From: Paramecium sonneborni
Lineage: Eukaryota > Ciliophora > Oligohymenophorea > Peniculida > Parameciidae
Length of the DNA: 64,000 nt
Direction: 5' to 3'
Assembly (NCBI GenBank): GCA_905182985.1
Contig: CAJJDN010000117.1
Span: 228,002 to 292,001 of the forward strand
Shown: in pieces, positions 58,421 to 64,000 of the stretch
How positions within the stretch are numbered: position 1 is the stretch's first letter
Layout: each line of letters begins with the position of its first letter
Notes under the pieces: model-generated
The model's input: only the letters and a program-made list of their open reading frames with translations
Database searches by the model: none
What the model was told of the DNA's origin: nothing
Program-made: the position numbers and the translations under genes

Positions 58421-60481
58421 TCAGAATTATTTTAAAATTATATCCAAATCCCTTATTATATTTCTTTATATACCTTGTTTATGTTGTTTTATCGATACAT
58501 CTACCTAATTGCAATTTATCAGCCCTTTTTATTATTACTATAATTTCTACAATTACTATTATTATTACTATTATTATTATTATTACTATTATTACTACTA
58601 TTATTATTACTATAATTACTATTATTATTATTTTTCTTACTATTATTACTATTATTATTTATCTAAATTATTGTATGTATAGCAATATTTAAAACTCAGA
58701 TTCTCTTATTGTATTATAATTCTTGGATCTAAAGTATACAATTATATTTAAAAATGATTTTACTAAACTTTGATTTAAAATTATTATTATTGAGTTAATG
58801 AATTATATTCAATAAAGAATCCTAATTGTTAAAAGTTAACTTGTTCATAAATTTCAATAGTTCCTTTATTTTTATAATAGAAATACAGAAAACCGTACGC
58901 TTTATTAGTTGTCACTTGAATCTGAGGTTCTTAAATTGATCTCGTGTTTTCTAATGAAGTATGATTCATTATCATGGTTGTAATTAATTTGATTAATTTT
59001 GAATCCTATTATTGATCTGGAATAATAGATTGTGGTACTTATAGACCTTTAATTGTAAGAGTTAAGTCCCTTTATTGTAATTAGTTAAAGTAGCCTTGAC
59101 AGAGTATAAAGTAATCACCTTTTTTAAGTTTTTGATTAATAGATATATAGCTTAAGAAATTACAATTACCATCAATAAATTTATACTAATTAGGTTAAAA
59201 TTCTTGAAATAATAAAATTCTAATTAAACCCAATTTTTAACTTGAATAGTTATTTAAAATTTCTATCTTTCCTTCATTGATTATATAATCTTTTTGCCAA
59301 ATAGTAATTTAGTAATTGTTATCATCATCATCTAATTTAAATTTATATAAATATGTATGTTCAATAAAACCATATTAATTCTATAATGTGTTTTCATTAG
59401 AACCAAAACTTCTCTCACTTGGATTCTTTAATTGAACTGGAGTTACTCGATAATCATCCTTCCAAATCAATTAATGAACAGTTTAAAAATTCTATTTAAA
59501 CTCTTACCAATTAAGATAACATGATCTATAATCTTTTGATCTACCTTAGAATTCAATTATTAATATTACCTTATGCAAAAACAGATTATTAGTTTGGAGC
59601 AATTAATCTAATCAACCTTTATTCTCCTTCCATATAAATTTATGTAAATTCAATTATAGAAGCTATAATTTAGGAATTTTAAGTATATTTAACAAATAAT
59701 ATGACCTATTTATCTCTGCTTATTTTTTCTAATTCTTCAATAGATTAAAATTCTTATTCAATAATTATTGATCCTGTTATCATCTAATTTAATATTATAT
59801 AAATGCTACTTAGATAAAAAAATCAACTGTTTCATTTTTTAAGCTGTTAAATGAATTATATCCATATCCTAAAAATTTTCCTATTGCTTTTTATAAAATA
59901 ATTGGCCATTCATATTTTGAAATTATTGTTGCTAATTCAGGATAATTCCCTCTAAATATACAAGGTATTTAATCATCTACAATTACTAAATGTTGTTCTC
60001 CTTATTACCAAAGCCAAACTCCAAATAATCGATCTTCTCTTTGTTCAAAGTTTTATTTTAGATTACTCATATTTTATTGAACTATAAATATAGCATTTAT
60101 TAATGCAAATGATTTAAAAAAGCTAGAGTCTTTTATTTCCAAATCTTATAAATAGGATTTCTAGATATTTTCTAATTATGCTAATTCATAGAGCACTAAA
60201 TTTCTATTTTCGTTCTCCTGATCAAATCTTCCATCATCAAACTTCTTTTTGTTTACTGTATAAAAAATTTAAGTCTCCTGCTCAAATTTAGTTCTATTCT
60301 GGTATTACATATTGCTGTAATTTAATTTAATTAATAATTTAATTCTATTTAACTTTTCTGATGTTCTTTATTCAACACCTATATGTATCCTCATTATTAA
60401 GGTTTAAGATATCTTATGTCTAATTCATTTATCCTTTTTTTAAACTTTAGTCTATTTATAAATTTTATTCTCACACACCAT
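58421..60481 (-). CDS. Calpain-like protein, predicted inactive, with C-terminal glutamine tract
   Basis: Resembles the papain-like core of calpains: LEIKDSSFFKSFALINAIF where active calpains have the DCWFLAA block, HLVIVDDQIPCIFRGN, KYEWPIILQKAIGKFLGYGY, and later SCYLNWQEFKQNFQTVHQL (the family's MSFEDF region). Ser replaces the catalytic Cys, and the His and Asn blocks (GHAY, NPWG) were not found. Two beta-rich domains follow (FGSNENTLQNQYGFIEHTY; KKGDYFILCQGYF). Downstream the frame stays open through the 37-Gln tract to TGA 58421. The start at 60481 (MVCENKIYKQTK, with 26- and 21-nt introns) is one option; ATG 60394 is another. An additional intron is expected near 59790. Confidence 0.62.
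58529..58657 (-). repeat. TAA/TAG trinucleotide repeat = polyglutamine tract
   Basis: 129 bp, 43 codons in the calpain-like frame, of which 37 are TAA or TAG (Gln in this code) and none CAA or CAG. The interruptions are Glu-Lys, Leu, Leu and Lys-Leu. On the opposite strand it is a TTA/CTA microsatellite. Confidence 0.85.
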
Positions 60482-60651
60482 AATTTATAAACATCCGTAA
60501 ACAAATTATAAAGATTAAGGAACATATTTTTATTTAATATAATTTCTTTTTAGTTTGAATATTGATTTTAATTGATAATTTGACAGATATATTTTAATAA
60601 TAGATTAATGGATATTATATTTTTCATTTATAAATAATATATATATTATAA
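60482..60651. promoter_or_regulatory. Divergent intergenic region
   Basis: 170 bp of A/T-rich sequence between divergent starts, with a TATATATTATAAATG block just before the plus-strand ATG. Promoter role inferred from position. Confidence 0.35.
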
Positions 60652-61623
60652 ATGATAAAACAAAGATAAAATTCTCTGCATGCTATTAGAATAAATAAAT
60701 CAAGTGAAAAATTAATAAAGGTTATTCCAATAAAACCTACTTCTCAAAGTGAATTTAAAAATAGGAATTCAACAGATAATTTAAATCCTAACGAACTCAA
60801 ACCATTTCTTGAAGATTTAATGCATCGATATGATAAAATGGCTGTTGAATTATAAGCATCTAAATTGAAAGTAAATAAAATAATTTTACTCATTAGAATC
60901 ATGAATATAACGATCAAAATTAAAAATTAATAAAAGAAAATGAGTTACTCAAAGAAACTGCAAAAACAAAAGAAGAGGAAGTTAATTTTCTATATTCTAA
61001 ATTGTCTGGATATTAAAATAAGCATGGTTAATAAATAGATCATTTATAAAATGATAATTTAAAAGTAGTACAAGTTTTAACATAAAAAATTGATGATTTA
61101 CATGTTTAACTAAAGTATTATGCTATTATAAAATAAGAAATACATAGAATGACTTGGAATACAATAAAGGATTATTAATCTTAAGAGAATAAGAAGTTTT
61201 GGAATGGAGAAGTAGAAAATAATTTGAGGAATCAAAAACTTTAAAAGAATTTAATTAAATGAAATAAACTTTGTAAATTAAAGAATAAGAATTACAAGCT
61301 TTAAGAATAAAATATGATTATAAATAAAAAACAACTTAATCAAGCTCAGGATAATAATTAGAATTGGAAACTCTTAAATAAGAATTATATATTAAAGAAC
61401 AACAGTTATCTATTATAAATAATTAAGAGAATTCTGAATAATGCAGTATTTATTAAAATGAAATTCATAGAATAAATAAAATTGTATTGAATTCTATTGT
61501 ATAATTAAGGTAGTAGAATTAAGAAGTGAAATAGAGAAACTTAAATAAGAACAAGTTGATTATGAATGGTTAAAGAAAAGGTATACAAAAGAACACCAAA
61601 CATATTCTACATTAAGAGTATGA
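60652..61623 (+). CDS. Coiled-coil protein, unknown function
   Basis: Starts MIKQRQNSLHAIRINKSSEK, then LKPFLEDLMHRYDKMAVEL. A 26-nt intron (GTAAAT...CATTAG) leads to NEYNDQNQKLIKENELLKE-type sequence and long heptads (KTKEEEVNFLYSKLSGYQ, LKVVQVLTQKIDDLHVQL, KIKEQELQALRIKYDYKQ). The last exon (LRSEIEKLKQEQVDYEWLKK) ends TYSTLRV at TGA 61621-61623. About 300 residues. No specific family; possibly a basal-body or axonemal protein, which is speculation. Confidence 0.55.
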
Positions 61624-61773
61624 AATTTTTATATAAGCAGTATTACTTTATTCATTATACACTAAGCAATTTATTAATTAGTTACTGATAAAGTGTGCTA
61701 ATATTATTAAACTTTTTCATCTCATCTAAGGGTTTCTTTTTTTTTGAGTTTTCTTAATTTTTGTGAGTTAACT

Positions 61774-63411
61774 TCAATACAAAAAAAACATTACCAAAAT
61801 TTTATTTTTTCTTTAAAATGTTTTGTAATTGCTACTTACTACATATTATAATTTTTATTCAATGTTAATGTCAAATTTTTATTATAATCTTAAATCAACT
61901 TTTTTTTGAAGTGATAATTTATACTTGCTTAGATATTCAGCAAAATTTAGTTAATTTTTATTAGGTTCAACACCTAAATCATTCAATACAAATGGATTAT
62001 TATTGTATTTAGGATCATGAAAAACTTCTTATGGATGTATTTTTTTATTTTTAAGGAAATTGAAACAAGAACTTTCATTTCTGACTATCATAATAATTTA
62101 TTTTACATGAATGTTTAGGTGTATAAACTTCAAAATCAAATTCTTATTAATTTAAAATCTAAGATAATAAATTTTATCCATTTATTTTTAAATTCGCTAA
62201 TTCTCTAAATTCAGTTGAAACAGACAATCTTCTTGATCCATCTTAAGATGCTAAAAATATTCTTGGTGAGGGAGTTATTTCAATACCTTTAATAAGATCT
62301 TCTGAAAATTAAAGAATATCAACATGAAATTTTAGACTAAGTTTGCTTAAAAAAAGATTATTAATGTTTTCTGCTATATTTTTAGAAAAATTCTTATTAA
62401 GATAATTCCTAAGTGTATCACAACTTAATTGTTTTAAAGGAGAATTATCTAATTCATAATCATAATTAAGAGATCTTTCATGATAAAAAGTAGCCTAGAA
62501 ATATATAATGATTTTTTACTTTTTCTATATTACCTAAATAGAAATAAAAAATTCCCAATTTTTAATAGACTATGTTTTCAAATTCTTAATTATTATTAAT
62601 CCAAGCATATTATAAACACTTTTTTAAAAATTTAACTCCATATTCATAACATTAAAATTCCATGCAACAACTTGCTAAACCAACTAAAGATTTCATTTTA
62701 TATAGATCAAGTGTTTATTTTGAATAAGTACATCCGATTCGTATTTAATTATAAAAATGTATTGCTAAATCAATTTAATTAGAGTTTTCAAGAGTCTCTG
62801 CAATAAACTGTAAAATCTCTATAAAAACAATTATATTCTTTGTTCCAATAGCTTTCTCAATTATACTTTACATAATTTCAATAGCTTATGGCATATATTT
62901 TAATCTTAAGAGATCAAATAAAATTTTTTCTTTACCAACTAAAAAGAGAAGAAACTTTTTTAAAGGTAGATTTTTCAATATCTTAATCTTCAATATGCTA
63001 ACTTATTATCTTATCGAAGGATCAAATTTCATTCTCTTTTTGATTTCTTAAGTTTATAGATTTTCAGAAGTTACTACAATTTTTTATGAGGCCCTCATTG
63101 TACTTTTGTAATAGTCACACTTTTTACGTTCTTTCTGAACTAATAGCCTTTAACGACTAATTTTAAGATTAATGAGCTTCATCAATTGGTTTATCAACAC
63201 TGAATTAAGAACTAGCTCTTCTCAAAATTCCTAGAAATTTAGGTTCTGATAATTATGGCCTTGTAAAATCTTCCATATTTCTAGATGATGTTGTTCCAGT
63301 TTATAATCTTGTAGTTGTAATTTAAACTGGTTTTATACTCATGAACTCTTGAAATTTACATTACGCAGCACTTTTTAATCTCATATCATCACTAGTAATA
63401 TATTTTTTCAT
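61774..63411 (-). CDS. TPR-like helical repeat protein (tentative)
   Basis: Starts MKKYITSDDMRLKSAAQCK at 63411; the N-terminal 100 residues are Ser/Thr-rich. Paired helices follow (LFLVGKEKILFDLLRLKYM, FIEILQFIAETLENSNQIDL, SLVGLASCCMEFQCYEYGV, FLKKCLQYAWINNNQEF, YQKLGIFYFYLGNIEK) with TPR-like A/B spacing. A 22-nt intron (GTAAAA...TATGATAG) joins YTPKHS to FRNESSCFNFLK. The C-terminus has HPQEVFHDPKYNNNPFVL and ends at TGA 61774. Introns near 62940 and 62520 are also required. TPR proteins of this kind are common in ciliates; function unknown. Confidence 0.5.
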
Positions 63412-63652
63412 AATAAAATAGTTAACTAAATTTACAATAATCAATTTACATGAAAATAAACTTAATATTTTCCATAACATAATAGAGGAATAGAATAAAA
63501 TAAAGATTTATTATGATAATTCTAAAGTAAAATTAACCTTATAAATTTTGACAAAATGAATCATGATTTATTTTAAAAGGTATTTTGAAATAAAAATGAA
63601 ATCATAATATGTTTTTCTTATTGAATTACAAATATATATTATATATATAGTC

Positions 63653-64000
63653 TCATTGTTTTTTTGATTTAGTAATCAACCAATCTACTACTTGAGTAAT
63701 ATTATTTCCTGTTAATGCACTACACATTGCTACAGCCCATGCATTTGATGTTATGTAATCCAAATTTAAACCTACATTAATATTTTAATACCTTCTATCA
63801 ATTATTTTTCATTTAGATGAGGATTAACATCAATCTTATTTCCAATAATCAAGATTGGAATATTTCGCAATGATTTATTATCTAACAAATTATGCAATTC
63901 CTTTTTTGATGTGCCTAATGTTGCTTACTATTCTAATACACATTTTTACATTGCTTGTATCAACGAGGAATATAAGTGCATCACAACCTTAAGCATAATT
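63653..64000 (-). CDS. ARL8-like small GTPase, 3' part (5' beyond window)
   Basis: ARL8 positions lysosomes and drives lysosome motility in other eukaryotes. The visible C-terminal half reads AQGCDALIFLVDTSN, then after a 22-nt intron (GTAAAA...AGAATAG) GTSKKELHNLLDNKSL, RNIPILIIGNKIDVNPHLNE (G4 motif NKID), and after a 20-nt intron (GTATTA...TGTAG) GLNLDYITSNAWAVAMCSAL (G5 region) and VVDWLITKSKKQ, TGA 63653-63655. The ELHNLLDxxxLRxIPxLxxGNK and EKQLIExxNL strings are typical of ARL8 among ARF-like GTPases. The G1-G3 motifs lie outside the window. Confidence 0.78.

Noticed and set aside
58529..58657. CRISPR-like or satellite array
   Set aside because: It is a simple trinucleotide repeat without unique spacers.
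58417..58692. Plus-strand ORF with a long Ile/Thr run
   Set aside because: It is the complement of the TAA/TAG glutamine tract; the minus-strand frame is continuous with a recognisable calpain-like protein.
1..64000. Bacterial reading of the window (operons, ribosome-binding sites, CRISPR, phage)
   Set aside because: Standard-code ORFs are all short. Conserved proteins appear only with TAA/TAG as Gln and tiny GT-AG introns, and the protein families are eukaryotic.
1..64000. tRNA, rRNA, transposon and telomeric repeats
   Set aside because: No cloverleaf-like stretch, rRNA core, transposase motif or C4A2/C3A3-type repeat array was noticed. Absence of small tRNAs was not proven by computation.

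Overview
ORGANISM. The window looks like somatic (macronuclear) DNA of a ciliate, most likely Paramecium or a close relative. It is very AT-rich and densely packed with genes. The conserved genes read correctly only if TAA and TAG mean glutamine and TGA is the sole stop (for example in eL15, dyskerin, VPS28 and the oxysterol-binding protein). Frames are joined by GT...AG introns of about 20-36 nt. Because of the code, standard six-frame ORFs are mostly fragments or antisense shadows; the coordinates given here were rebuilt by hand and some starts and exon joins are approximate.

ASSEMBLY. Four single N bases (4923, 14943, 30506, 41527) each sit between two essentially identical direct copies of 1.1-1.8 kb. 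The 653-N gap at 34639-35291 is flanked by the same kind of duplicate. These look like overlapping contig ends that were never merged, so about 6.4 kb of the window is counted twice and several genes appear doubled or truncated. A sixth N (37766) cuts the 5' ends off two divergent genes.

LAYOUT. 0-10 kb: Q-rich hypothetical protein, AFG1-type ATPase, a duplicated small gene, a Cid1-like nucleotidyltransferase relative, ribosomal protein eL15 and a small unknown. 10-22 kb: MORN-repeat protein, a membrane protein and a second gene that resemble parts of histidine kinases, unknowns, and a kinase-like MORN protein. 22-32 kb: coiled-coil protein, BFR1-like protein, a small unknown, hybrid histidine kinase, ESCRT-I subunit VPS28 and dyskerin/CBF5. 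32-46 kb: a second kinase-like MORN protein, RING-LON protein, oxysterol-binding protein, an unknown, a 2OG-oxygenase-like protein, coiled-coil protein and a CaMKK/LKB1-like kinase. 46-54 kb: a very large guanylyl cyclase fused to a P4-ATPase-like module. 54-64 kb: eL34, coiled-coil protein, transmembrane RING protein, calpain-like protein with a long glutamine tract, coiled-coil protein, TPR-like protein and an ARL8-like GTPase running off the end.

THEMES. Housekeeping genes (translation, snoRNP pseudouridylation, ESCRT, lipid transfer) alternate with signalling genes (cGMP, phosphorelay, CaMKK-type kinase). A striking number of enzyme-family members have lost catalytic residues: two kinase-like proteins with HRD changed to HRN or HNN, a calpain with DCW changed to DSS, a 2OG-oxygenase fold with both expected histidines read as Asn, and a P-type ATPase domain without DKTGT. 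I saw no rRNA, tRNA, transposon, CRISPR array or telomere repeat.
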